This document shows, one piece after another, positions 1 to 5,437 of a DNA stretch of 7,671 nt; position 1 is the stretch's first letter; the number at the start of each line of letters is the position of its first letter. Origin of the DNA: DASPPK01 sp964399235 (GTDB taxonomy: Archaea; Thermoproteota; Bathyarchaeia; Bathyarchaeales; Bathycorpusculaceae); NCBI GenBank assembly GCA_964399235.1, contig CAYNQC010000064.1, positions 1-7,671 on the forward strand, in the 5' to 3' direction. Made by a program: the position numbers and the translations under genes. The notes below the pieces were generated by a model, which saw only the letters and a program-made list of their open reading frames with translations, was not told the DNA's origin and did no database searches.

Positions 1-10
1 CCGTCAAACT

Positions 11-23
11 TATATTATATATT
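11..23 (+). promoter_or_regulatory. TATA-box-like promoter for the 40-aa small ORF
   Basis: An uninterrupted A/T stretch (TATATTATATATT) lies about 27-39 nt before the ATG at 50. It resembles an archaeal TATA box and would place the transcript start near 38-45, just before the ATG. A GAGG (40-43) six nt before the ATG could be the ribosome-binding site or could overlap the transcript start. Because the same frame is open back to the window edge, this could instead be coding sequence of a longer gene. Confidence 0.45.
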
Positions 24-49
24 GTGTCATAATATACGCGAGGCAGAGA

Positions 50-172
50 ATGAAATCCCAAGTGGTAACAGAAGGAATCCGCTGGCAGGTGATCAAGGCA
101 ATGCTTGACGAATTTCCTGCACTGAGAGAAAAGGCAATGGAGTATCTTCTAGCCAAACATTCGAAGCGATAA
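50..172 (+). CDS. Small hypothetical protein, 40 aa
   Basis: An ATG-to-TAA reading frame of 40 codons that I do not recognise. The product starts MKSQVVTEGIRWQVIKAMLD and ends in a basic tail (AKHSKR). It is amphipathic and probably all helical, with Leu/Met/Ala spaced between charged residues in the second half, and no Cys, signal peptide or membrane segment. Support for it being real: a GAGG motif six nt before the ATG, a TATA-like stretch upstream, and a balanced, protein-like composition. Against: it is short, and the frame has no stop between base 2 and the ATG, so this could be the 3' end of a gene starting outside the window. It converges on the winged-helix gene 61 nt downstream, and the gap contains T-rich sequence (177-190) that could end its transcript. 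Confidence 0.45.
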   Translation: MKSQVVTEGIRWQVIKAMLDEFPALREKAMEYLLAKHSKR

Positions 173-233
173 AAATTCTTCTGTTTTCTGTTGGGACTAA
201 CGACGTTTATTGTTGCAAAGAAAAGGGTGGGAG

Positions 234-593
234 CTATCGTACATTATATTCCGGGCTCTTCTTGAGCAGGTGTGGAGGTGGAATTCTGATTCCGTTCTTG
301 CAGTTGCCGTCTTCGTCACCTTTGAGCAATTCATTGACTTCGTGGTAACGTTGTAGAAAATCGATGCCTTTCTCTGTTGCCCGGTAGTTCTCTCTGTCAT
401 TACGAAGTACTCTTTCGAGCAAGTTGATTTTGAGCATGAATCTCAAATAGTCATTCAGCTGGGTGAAGCTTAGGTTGGCTCGATACATTATTTGGGTTTT
501 CAGTGATCCTTCTCGGGATATTTCGAGGATTTCAGCAATTATATGGAGCTTGTCCCTTCTTTTAGCGGATGGATTGGAACCCCATGGATTCAT
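234..593 (-). CDS. Winged-helix DNA-binding protein (archaeal HTH_45-like)
   Basis: A 119-aa predicted transcriptional regulator or small chromatin-type protein. The core, residues 11-85, reads as a compact winged helix: basic start (AKRRDKLHII), a helix ending in GSLKTQIMYRANLS, recognition helix FTQLNDYLRFMLK, then LLERV, a short wing around RNDRENYRATEKG and a final helix DFLQRYHEVNELL. The K-T-Q-I-M-Y-R-A-N-L-S segment and the Y-x-x-T-E-K-G wing are hallmarks of the small archaeal winged-helix family (Pfam HTH_45, related to Sso10a-type folds), which I recall as abundant in thaumarchaea and bathyarchaea. The last 28 residues are a charged, probably disordered tail with three consecutive prolines. 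A purine-rich AGAGG lies about 10 nt before the ATG at 593. The gene is divergent from the phosphodiesterase gene and may act on the shared upstream region, but its target cannot be read from the sequence. Confidence 0.82.
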   Translation of the reverse strand: MNPWGSNPSAKRRDKLHIIAEILEISREGSLKTQIMYRANLSFTQLNDYLRFMLKINLLERVLRNDRENYRATEKGIDFLQRYHEVNELLKGDEDGNCKNGIRIPPPHLLKKSPEYNVR

Positions 594-696
594 TTTCTAT
601 ATGCCTCTTTTAGAACTGTTTTCTGGAAGTGAAGAAGGCTCACGTTTTCTTAAGCCATGTTTCGAGCGAGACGTTATTACAAGAATTGACATATTC

Positions 697-715
697 TCTA
701 GAACTAGACTCTAGA
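697..715. promoter_or_regulatory. CTAG-rich inverted repeat, candidate operator
   Basis: Two TCTAGA hexamers (697-702 and 710-715) flank a 7-nt spacer that itself contains CTAG, so CTAG occurs three times at 6-7-nt steps (698, 704, 711). The element sits between two divergent genes, one of which encodes a winged-helix DNA-binding protein, so an operator is plausible. TCTAGA is itself a palindrome, so the symmetry is partly trivial, and no binding partner can be assigned. Confidence 0.3.
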
Positions 716-738
716 AGCTGGGGAGACATCCGCGTAGG

Positions 739-746
739 TTTTATTT
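739..746 (+). promoter_or_regulatory. TATA-like element for the phosphodiesterase gene
   Basis: TTTTATTT lies about 34-41 nt before the ATG at 780, which would set transcription to begin near 768-771. That gives a very short leader carrying GTGAG (771-775) ahead of the ATG, in line with the start chosen here. Weak match, position-based. Confidence 0.3.
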
Positions 747-779
747 GCTTCATAAGAATATCGTAGAACTGTGAGAAAT

Positions 780-1277
780 ATGTTGATTGGATTGATGGCT
801 GACACGCATGATAACCTTCCTTTGGTCGACAAAGCTGTGACGAAGCTGAACGAGGCGAATGTTGAGCTCACGCTTCATGCCGGAGACTTCGTGGCTCCGT
901 TTGTAGTCCGAAGGTTCAAAGGGTTGAAATCAAAACTGATCGGTGTTTTCGGCAATAATGATGGCGACCATGTTTTGCTGAAGAGGAGGTTCAGTGAATA
1001 CAAAAACCTCGAACTGCGCGATACCTTTGCAGAGATTGTTGTTGGAGGAGTGAAGATTGCGCTCTTGCATGGAAGTGAAGGCGAACTCTTGGAGGCGTTG
1101 GTCAATAGCGGTTACTTCGATTTCGTGGTTCATGGGCACTCTCACAATGCAGAGTCGTATTGGAAAGGCAAGACATTTGTTGTAAATCCTGGTGAAGTCT
1201 GCGGCTACTTGAGTGGCAGGTCAACGATTGCACTATTGGACACAGAAAAGCGTGAAGTCAAGATGGTCGAACTATGA
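780..1277 (+). CDS. YfcE/MJ0936-family metallophosphodiesterase
   Basis: A 165-aa cytoplasmic calcineurin-like phosphoesterase, the usual length for the single-domain YfcE/MJ0936 family. All metal-ligand motifs are present in order: D8-T-H10 near the N terminus, H-A-G-D36, G58-N-N60-D61, L-H97-G, and G119-H120-S-H122, followed by the typical N136-P-G-E. These would hold a dinuclear metal centre (Mn/Ni type in characterised members) that hydrolyses phosphodiester model substrates; the physiological substrate is generally unknown. I chose ATG 780 because GTGAG sits four nt before it and the product then begins MLIGLMADTHDN, as family members do; the GTG at 771 would add only three residues and has no ribosome site. 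It is divergent from the winged-helix gene and its stop is nine nt from the stop of the convergent acetyltransferase gene. Family assignment is secure, role is not. Confidence 0.92.
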   Translation: MLIGLMADTHDNLPLVDKAVTKLNEANVELTLHAGDFVAPFVVRRFKGLKSKLIGVFGNNDGDHVLLKRRFSEYKNLELRDTFAEIVVGGVKIALLHGSEGELLEALVNSGYFDFVVHGHSHNAESYWKGKTFVVNPGEVCGYLSGRSTIALLDTEKREVKMVEL

Positions 1278-1286
1278 CGATATCTT

Positions 1287-2204
1287 CTAGAAGGTGTCCA
1301 AGCGGCTGAAATAAAACTTGTCTCCGTAGGTCTGTTCAAACGATGCGCCGTTGACCAAGGGCTTAAACATCATCACTCCATAGCTTCGCTTAAGTATCAT
1401 GTATTTCCGTGACTCATAGACACCAAGCAATTTGGCATCAAGGACGGCTCTGTCGTAGACTGGGCCTCTTGCTCTCTGTTCGACGATTGCCAAGAGCGTG
1501 TGCATCTGTTCTTGATTCACTGCAACGAGTTCTCTTATCCAGGTGCCCGCCTTGTCTTCTTTGAATATGACGTATCCTTGCTCGTCAATTATGCACTGAT
1601 TGGGTCTTATTCCCTCAATTTTCCTAAGCATGTTAAGATGGTTCTCGTCTCGTATCACAAAACCGGTCTTTTCTATCGTGACTTGATTGTATATTCTAAG
1701 TATCTCTCGGGAATCGAATCCCGTGATCCTTTTCTTACCAGATTGCTTTGGTCTTCTCTTCTGGAATGCTTTGTATGCGCTGGGATATTCTACAAGGTCA
1801 AGGTATCCTAGATTTTTGTAGAAGGAATGTGCAATCAACGCTGGGCTCGTGGAAAGGAAGGAAAATCGATAATGCTTCTCCTTGAAGTAATTGTGCGCTT
1901 TCTCCATCAGAGCTGTGCACACACCTTTTTGTGTGTGGCCAGGCAGCGTCGCAACACCGTATAATCCGCCTGTAGGTTCTGCTTTTCCTTTGAGGGTCCG
2001 CGTTGTAAGGTCCATAACACCGACGTGTCCAATTACTTCTTCATTTTCAACTGCGCAGAACCCGACTGGGCCATTCTTCAGTCTTGGGTCTATTTTTGTG
2101 AAGTAGTCGAATTGCTTTTGGTTGAAAACCCAATTGAAAGCATGATCCAACAGGGGGATCAATCCGTCTTTTGAAATGAGGTCTCTATAGGTGAGTATCT
2201 TCAT
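1287..2204 (-). CDS. GNAT-family N-acetyltransferase, two-domain Eis-like
   Basis: A 305-aa predicted acyl-CoA-dependent acetyltransferase. Residues 1-145 form a GNAT domain: an acidic segment VENEEVIGHVGVMDL (52-66), the acetyl-CoA-binding strand-turn-helix around GLYGVATLPGHTQKGVCTAL (80-99), and F-Y-K-N-L-G-Y (128-134), the usual motif B. In the pyrophosphate loop the expected Q/R-x-x-G-x-G/A reads Q-K-G-V-C, so the last small residue is Cys. Residues 160-305 look like a second, degenerate GNAT-like domain (conserved-looking KRSYGVMMFKPL and FYFSRLDTF), the layout of archaeal relatives of Eis/COG4552 enhanced-intracellular-survival-type acetyltransferases; the full SCP2-like C-terminal domain of bacterial Eis seems absent. 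The substrate (amine, protein or small molecule) is not evident. It lies 87 nt downstream of moaA on the same strand but has its own TATA-like box, so it may be independently transcribed. Confidence 0.82.
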   Translation of the reverse strand: MKILTYRDLISKDGLIPLLDHAFNWVFNQKQFDYFTKIDPRLKNGPVGFCAVENEEVIGHVGVMDLTTRTLKGKAEPTGGLYGVATLPGHTQKGVCTALMEKAHNYFKEKHYRFSFLSTSPALIAHSFYKNLGYLDLVEYPSAYKAFQKRRPKQSGKKRITGFDSREILRIYNQVTIEKTGFVIRDENHLNMLRKIEGIRPNQCIIDEQGYVIFKEDKAGTWIRELVAVNQEQMHTLLAIVEQRARGPVYDRAVLDAKLLGVYESRKYMILKRSYGVMMFKPLVNGASFEQTYGDKFYFSRLDTF

Positions 2205-2237
2205 TTTTCGACTATTCTCACCGTTGTGTGAAGGTTC

Positions 2238-2247
2238 GATAAAAATG
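2238..2247 (-). promoter_or_regulatory. TATA-like box for the acetyltransferase gene
   Basis: On the minus strand this reads CATTTTTATC, about 34-43 nt before the ATG at 2204, so transcription would start near 2212-2218. GGTGAG (2217-2222) lies about 12 nt before the ATG and may be a distant ribosome site. The T5 run could alternatively serve as a terminator for the upstream moaA transcript. Confidence 0.4.
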
Positions 2248-2266
2248 TTGACCTTGAACGTTTTGC

Positions 2267-2279
2267 CGAGAATTTCTCG
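2267..2279. promoter_or_regulatory. Short perfect inverted repeat between moaA and the acetyltransferase gene
   Basis: CGAGAA-T-TTCTCG is a perfect 6+6 dyad around one base. It lies 13 nt after the moaA stop and about 20 nt upstream of the TATA-like box of the acetyltransferase gene. The position suits an activator or repressor site, or a weak hairpin at the moaA 3' end. With such a short centre a protein-binding site seems likelier than an RNA hairpin. Confidence 0.3.
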
Positions 2280-2291
2280 TTGTTTGCTTCT

Positions 2292-3221
2292 TCAGTTTTT
2301 GTTGAAAGGTTCTCTTTTCAAGTTTGCTTGCTTGAAAAGTTGTGCCAATTCTCGGTCATTTGCGCCGTTTCTCAGTGGAGTCAAAATGTCCGTGAGGTTA
2401 TCGTTTCTCATCAGGCAAGGTTTGAGTTTTCCTTCACTGGTTAAGCGCAAGCGGCTGCAGTGGAGGCAGAACTCAGTATTTTCTGTTGGACGCACAACTT
2501 CAACAGTCACGTCGGGCAGACGGTATACACGCCGATTTTGCATGAACCGTCTGGTATCAACCTTCAGCGCTTTTTTCTTTAGATACAACTCATACGCATC
2601 CAGCGGTGCATGATTTGCCAGATAGAATGAACCAGACACATTGACTGGTTCCAGCTCAATCAGCTGCAATATGGTTCCGGTTTCCTTCGAAAACTCGATC
2701 ATTTCGAGCACGGCAGAGTCATTGATGTCTTTCAATAGAAGCATGTTAAGCTTGACGGGGGAAAATCCTGCCTCAACCGCGGCACTTACGCCTTTTACTA
2801 CATCCTGAACGCTGCCGCCAGTCAATTTGTGGAAAACGTGTCCGTCGAGTGTTGGAAGGCTAATATTCACGCGCTTCAACCCGTTTCGATACAAGTCATC
2901 AGCCAGTGGTTCCAGCAAAGTTCCGTTTGTAGTCATAGATAGATCGGTCAGGTCACTTACAGCGGTGATTTTTCGGACGATGCCCAGGACGTCTCGGCGC
3001 ACAAGTGGTTCTCCGCCTGTAAGTTTTATTCTGCTTATGCCTAGACTTACTGCGATTCTGGTTATTCGGGCAATCTCGTCGATGGTCATCTCACTGTTGA
3101 CTGGTTTTCTATGGGTTTCTTCTCCCTCACCATGGCAGTACGAGCAGCGAAGATTGCATTTTCTTGTGATTGCCACTCGGAGATTGAGAAGCGGTCGACC
3201 GCAGTTGTCTTTCAGGACCAT
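2292..3221 (-). CDS. moaA: GTP 3',8-cyclase MoaA, archaeal type
   Basis: A 309-aa radical SAM enzyme for the first step of molybdopterin synthesis, turning GTP into 3',8-cyclo-dihydro-GTP, which MoaC then converts to cyclic pyranopterin monophosphate. The N-terminal [4Fe-4S] site is C22-x3-C26-x2-C29 (KCNLRCSYC), followed by the SAM-contact T-G-G-E-P (68-72) and T-T-N-G (97-100). The second cluster is C252-x2-C255-x13-C269 in FCLHCSRLRLTSEGKLKPCL, which binds GTP in characterised MoaA and separates MoaA from other radical SAM proteins. Length and the I-E-L-E-P-V segment match the archaeal subfamily. The protein ends KREPFNKN, without the C-terminal Gly-Gly that is important in many bacterial and human enzymes. 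The ATG at 3221 has no clear Shine-Dalgarno but a good TATA box at the expected distance. moaC and moaB lie nearby on the same strand but are separated by two plus-strand genes, so moaA is a separate unit. Confidence 0.95.
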   Translation of the reverse strand: MVLKDNCGRPLLNLRVAITRKCNLRCSYCHGEGEETHRKPVNSEMTIDEIARITRIAVSLGISRIKLTGGEPLVRRDVLGIVRKITAVSDLTDLSMTTNGTLLEPLADDLYRNGLKRVNISLPTLDGHVFHKLTGGSVQDVVKGVSAAVEAGFSPVKLNMLLLKDINDSAVLEMIEFSKETGTILQLIELEPVNVSGSFYLANHAPLDAYELYLKKKALKVDTRRFMQNRRVYRLPDVTVEVVRPTENTEFCLHCSRLRLTSEGKLKPCLMRNDNLTDILTPLRNGANDRELAQLFKQANLKREPFNKN

Positions 3222-3245
3222 CGTTATTCCCGTGCGTGCCTAACG

Positions 3246-3266
3246 ATGACACAGCTGTCGCGTCAT
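3246..3266. promoter_or_regulatory. Nested palindrome next to the moaA TATA box, candidate operator
   Basis: Outer arms ATGAC (3246-3250) and GTCAT (3262-3266) enclose a perfect 8-bp palindrome ACAGCTGT (3251-3258). The element lies immediately downstream of, and partly overlaps, the moaA TATA box and covers the predicted gap before the transcript start, where a bound repressor would block transcription. The symmetry centres of the two parts do not coincide, so the functional unit is uncertain. Confidence 0.35.
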
Positions 3267-3273
3267 ATAAAAG
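3264..3273 (-). promoter_or_regulatory. TATA box of moaA
   Basis: On the minus strand this reads CTTTTATATG, a strong match to archaeal TATA boxes, 43-52 nt before the moaA ATG at 3221. It predicts a transcript start near 3240 and a leader of about 20 nt. Confidence 0.55.
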
Positions 3274-3390
3274 CCTGTTTGGTTGTGGTGCTGATCTGCA
3301 ATGATGCATCGACAGACCCAAGTGTTTAACAGCGGATTATACTCTTGGTGGCTTGGTTGATAGATTTTTGTACATTCATATTCTCCATAC

Positions 3391-3723
3391 ATGGATGTTG
3401 AGACTATCAAAGAGATGCCTCAGCATCCTTACTGCGCTTCCGGTTCGACTGAAGACTTGATCAGTGAAACTCTTTCCAAGTTTAAGGGGCGTATGCTTCC
3501 GCAGGCCGATTCAGCCATGTTGCAGTGCATCTACGAGATCATTGGCGAAAGGACTGATGCAGTGAAGATATATGATCTGTCTAGTATGGGTGACCGCCTC
3601 AGAGCCTTGAGACATGGAGTTAGGAGAACGCCCGTTGTCTTAATTGACGGTGAAAAACACCAGAATCTAGAAGTCATCCATAAGGTTCTTTCAGATCTTA
3701 AGCCCTTCAAGTGTGGCTTCTAG
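3391..3723 (+). CDS. Thioredoxin-fold-like protein without CxxC, paralog 1
   Basis: A 110-aa protein of unknown function. The second half resembles the C-terminal half of a thioredoxin fold: a strand (DAVKIYDLS), a helix with GDRLRALRHGVR, then R-T80-P81-VVLIDG, the typical cis-Pro segment and following strand, and a final helix. The redox CxxC is absent; a lone Cys sits at C15 in QHPYCASG. Residues 31-100 align without gaps to residues 46-115 of the next gene, with 28 of 70 identical by hand count, so the two are tandem duplicates. Compared with that paralog this copy starts at the M-D-V corresponding to I-D-V, so it lacks the first strand of the fold; upstream in frame there is a TAG at 3361-3363 and no other start codon. 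The tail ends KPFKCGF. No ribosome site precedes the ATG, consistent with a leaderless or short-leader transcript. Divergent from moaA. Confidence 0.7.
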   Translation: MDVETIKEMPQHPYCASGSTEDLISETLSKFKGRMLPQADSAMLQCIYEIIGERTDAVKIYDLSSMGDRLRALRHGVRRTPVVLIDGEKHQNLEVIHKVLSDLKPFKCGF

Positions 3724-3781
3724 TGACTTCGCGGCAGCAAAAGGCTCTAATGTTAATCGACGAAATAATCTGTGGGGAACT

Positions 3782-4150
3782 ATGGTCGTTTCATCGTTGA
3801 TAGAAGTGTTCGTTCGTTCATGCGACAAGGATATTGATGTGGCTCACTATCGAGAGATGTCTTTTCACTGGCAGTGTGGTCTCGCTCAGTGGGCTTACGG
3901 GGAACTTGCGGCGCAGTTTAAGGGCAGAATACTGGCGGAAGACGACTTGACAACTCTGCAGCAAATCGTTGAACTTGCGGAGAAGGGGAATCACAAACTC
4001 AAAGTGTACGATATTTCACGTTTAGGCGATAGGGCTAGAGCGATTAAGCGTGGCGTGTTGAAGACGCCCGCTCTAATTGTGGACGGACAGCGTTATGTAG
4101 GTCTAGAAGAGATTTTGCGGGCGATTTCAATCAAATCAAAGCTATCATAG
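3782..4150 (+). CDS. Thioredoxin-fold-like protein without CxxC, paralog 2
   Basis: A 122-aa protein paralogous to its upstream neighbour. It includes the first strand missing there: SSLIEVFVRSC (residues 4-14), followed by a linker with DVAHYREMSFHWQC32, the shared block FKGRILAEDDLTTLQ, a strand (LKVYDIS), GDRARAIKRGVL, and K-T95-P96-ALIVDG with the cis-Pro of thioredoxin-like folds. Two single Cys residues (C14, C32) occur but no CxxC, so disulfide exchange of the ordinary kind is unlikely; they are at positions where strand 1 and helix 1 would meet. I chose ATG 3782, which has GGGGA (3774-3778) just before it; the GTG at 3713 would overlap the previous gene and add a low-complexity, non-conserved N terminus. 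It is 58 nt after paralog 1 and probably co-transcribed. Its stop is one nt from the moaB stop (convergent). Role unknown; sulfur or redox work for cofactor synthesis is only a contextual idea. Confidence 0.7.
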   Translation: MVVSSLIEVFVRSCDKDIDVAHYREMSFHWQCGLAQWAYGELAAQFKGRILAEDDLTTLQQIVELAEKGNHKLKVYDISRLGDRARAIKRGVLKTPALIVDGQRYVGLEEILRAISIKSKLS

Positions 4151-4151
4151 T

Positions 4152-4682
4152 CTACTCCCGCGCATGCTTGACAATGTGTGATGCTTCTGGCAAAATCATT
4201 TTTTCAATGCAAAGCTTCACAGCATTGGGTGAGCCTGGAAGACAAAAGACGGCTTTGCCCTTGGCTACCCCTGCTATGGCACGTGATAGTATGGCGGAGG
4301 ATCCTATTTCGTCGTAGCTTAGGCGACGGAAAATCTCTCCGAATCCGGGCAGTGTTTTTTCTAGAAGAGATGAGATTGTCTCAATTGTCACGTCTGAAGG
4401 GGCTATTCCGGTGCCGCCGCAGAATATTGCAGCGTCGAGCTCGGGCAGGGCTAGGGATTTTTTGACGCTTTTCTTGATGAGGTCGCTGTCGTCCGGAATT
4501 AAGTCTCGCAAGACGACTGTGTTTCCGGCGTTTCTCAATAGTGTTTCGGCAAGGTCCCCGGATACGTCGTTGACTTTTTTCGCTTGCTTGGATTGGCTGT
4601 ATCGGGATGTGCTGCAGGTGAAAATTGCGTATTTCAGGTTTGCAGGTGCTTCAGTCTTGTGTTTTCTGGATGTTTCGCTCAT
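4152..4682 (-). CDS. moaB: Molybdopterin adenylyltransferase, MoaB/MogA family
   Basis: A 176-aa MoaB/MogA-fold protein. In archaea MoaB is the molybdopterin adenylyltransferase that makes MPT-AMP before metal insertion by MoeA, as shown for the Pyrococcus furiosus enzyme. Visible landmarks are the first strand YAIFTCSTSRY (18-28), the S-G-D at 41-43, the signature C-G-G-T-G-I-A-P-S-D97-V-T-I-E101, PGFGEIFR (112-119) and the C-terminal CLPGSPNAV loop (147-155). The G-G-T-G loop and the acidic residues D97/E101 are the usual molybdopterin-binding and catalytic positions. The first 16 residues are a charged extension that precedes the fold. It is the last gene of the four-gene minus-strand operon; its ATG overlaps the moaC stop as ATGA (4679-4682), suggesting translational coupling. 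Confidence 0.93.
   Translation of the reverse strand: MSETSRKHKTEAPANLKYAIFTCSTSRYSQSKQAKKVNDVSGDLAETLLRNAGNTVVLRDLIPDDSDLIKKSVKKSLALPELDAAIFCGGTGIAPSDVTIETISSLLEKTLPGFGEIFRRLSYDEIGSSAILSRAIAGVAKGKAVFCLPGSPNAVKLCIEKMILPEASHIVKHARE
4199..4204 (+). terminator. Candidate T6 terminator for the thioredoxin-like transcript
   Basis: A run of six T on the plus strand about 49 nt after the stop of the second thioredoxin-like gene, inside the convergent moaB. Archaeal transcription often ends at T-rich tracts without a hairpin. No closer T-run exists, so the two convergent transcripts would overlap by at least 50 nt. Confidence 0.3.
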
Positions 4683-5140
4683 TTTTGTGAACGTCTTCTT
4701 TCAACGGGTTTTTTGATTTTCTTCTCGACGTGGATTTTTTCGATTGATGTGGATGGATATTGGCCTTCTGCGTCTTTTTCGTATTGTTTGACCATGTCCC
4801 ATATGGTGAGAAGACCCACGGCTGTTGCTGTTAAGGCTTCCATCTCGACTCCTGTCTTTGCTTTTGTCTTCACTTTGGTTGTTACTCTCACTTTGGTTTG
4901 TTGGTCAATGCTCACGTCGACTTCAACTTGGGTGAGTGGCAGTTGATGGCAGAGAGGTATGATTTCGCTGGTTTTTTTGGCTGCTAATACAGCTGCGATT
5001 TTGGCTGTGTGAATGGGGTCTCCTTTTGCGATTTTTCTTTCTGCAATCAGTCTTATGGTGTTGGTTTTCAACTTTATTGTTCCTGTTGCGGTTGCTTCGC
5101 GGAGGTTTTCGGGTTTGTCTGAGACGTCGACCATTGACAT
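4679..5140 (-). CDS. moaC: Cyclic pyranopterin monophosphate synthase MoaC
   Basis: A 153-aa MoaC of normal length, which converts the MoaA product 3',8-cyclo-dihydro-GTP to cyclic pyranopterin monophosphate as a cytoplasmic hexamer. Family landmarks are all present: the start M3-V-D-V-S-D-K-P with R14-x-A-x-A-x-G-x-I, KIAAVLAAKKTSEIIPLCH65, K-T-G-V-E-M-E-A-L-T-A (96-105), and D115-M-V-K118, where the Asp and Lys correspond to catalytic residues of E. coli MoaC. The usual P-L-C-H-P-L reads P-L-C-H-Q-L, a variant I associate with archaeal members. The C terminus is a basic tail (KKPVERRRSQK). An AGGA motif lies about nine nt before the ATG at 5140; a second in-frame ATG two codons later is possible. 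The start is 15 nt after the ArsR-type gene, and the stop overlaps the moaB start by four nt. Confidence 0.95.
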   Translation of the reverse strand: MSMVDVSDKPENLREATATGTIKLKTNTIRLIAERKIAKGDPIHTAKIAAVLAAKKTSEIIPLCHQLPLTQVEVDVSIDQQTKVRVTTKVKTKAKTGVEMEALTATAVGLLTIWDMVKQYEKDAEGQYPSTSIEKIHVEKKIKKPVERRRSQK

Positions 5141-5155
5141 TTTGTTTCTTCCTTT

Positions 5156-5437
5156 CTACTTGTTGTTTTGGTGTTGCCAAGTGTCAATAAGGTTTTGCAC
5201 TGCTTTTGCCTTGGCGGATTTTTCGTTGAACCTGTAGAGGCGGATTCTTCCGAAGTGTTTGTGTTGCAGGATGTTTTCGTCTTCCAGGATTTTCATGTGT
5301 TTGCTTGCTGACATGTAGTTGATGTTTAGTCTGCGGGCGATTTCGGAGACGTTGAGTTCGCCGACGTTGTGCAGGACTTTCAGGATTTTCATGCGGAGTT
5401 TTGAGGAGAAGATGTCTTCGATGTTCATGTTTTTCAT
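5156..5437 (-). CDS. ArsR-type winged-helix transcriptional regulator
   Basis: A 93-aa DNA-binding protein built almost only of an ArsR-like winged helix: helix 1 SSKLRMKILKVLHNVGELNV (11-30), helix-turn-helix SEIARRLNINYMSASKHMKILEDENIL (31-57) and a wing HKHFGRIRLYRFNE (59-72), then a C-terminal helix likely used for dimerisation. There is no Cys at all, so it is not a classic thiol metal sensor such as ArsR/SmtB with the E-L-C-V-C motif; the signal it senses is unknown. The ATG at 5437 overlaps the stop of the upstream Orc1/Cdc6-like gene as ATGA (5434-5437), and moaC follows after 15 nt, so it is embedded in the cofactor operon and may autoregulate it. Another ATG (M4) three codons in is also possible. 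Confidence 0.85.
   Translation of the reverse strand: MKNMNIEDIFSSKLRMKILKVLHNVGELNVSEIARRLNINYMSASKHMKILEDENILQHKHFGRIRLYRFNEKSAKAKAVQNLIDTWQHQNNK

Larger units (their letters stand above)
594..779. other. Divergent intergenic region between winged-helix gene and phosphodiesterase
   Basis: About 186 nt without a convincing gene, holding the promoters of two divergent genes. It contains the CTAG-rich inverted repeat at 697-715 and a TATA-like run (739-746) for the rightward gene. No equally clear TATA box was found for the leftward gene; weak candidates lie around 640-655. A plus-strand frame that is open through 463-714 is antisense to the winged-helix gene and looks spurious. Confidence 0.5.
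3222..3390. other. Divergent promoter region between moaA and the thioredoxin-like pair
   Basis: This 169-nt non-coding stretch holds the moaA promoter (TATA 3264-3273, minus strand) and, near 3264, the palindromic element at 3246-3266. For the rightward gene the best TATA-like match is GATTATAC (3335-3342), about 50 nt before the ATG at 3391; no ribosome site precedes that ATG. Confidence 0.45.

Noticed and set aside
463..714. 83-codon plus-strand open frame
   Set aside because: Largely antisense to the winged-helix gene, whose protein has clear family features.
771..779. GTG start at 771 for the phosphodiesterase
   Set aside because: No ribosome site precedes it and the family normally starts right at the first strand. 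GTGAG here works better as the ribosome site for ATG 780, although a three-residue difference cannot be settled by eye.
3713..3781. GTG start at 3713 for the second thioredoxin-like gene
   Set aside because: It overlaps the preceding gene and adds an unconserved low-complexity segment. ATG 3782 has a purine-rich motif just upstream and starts the fold.
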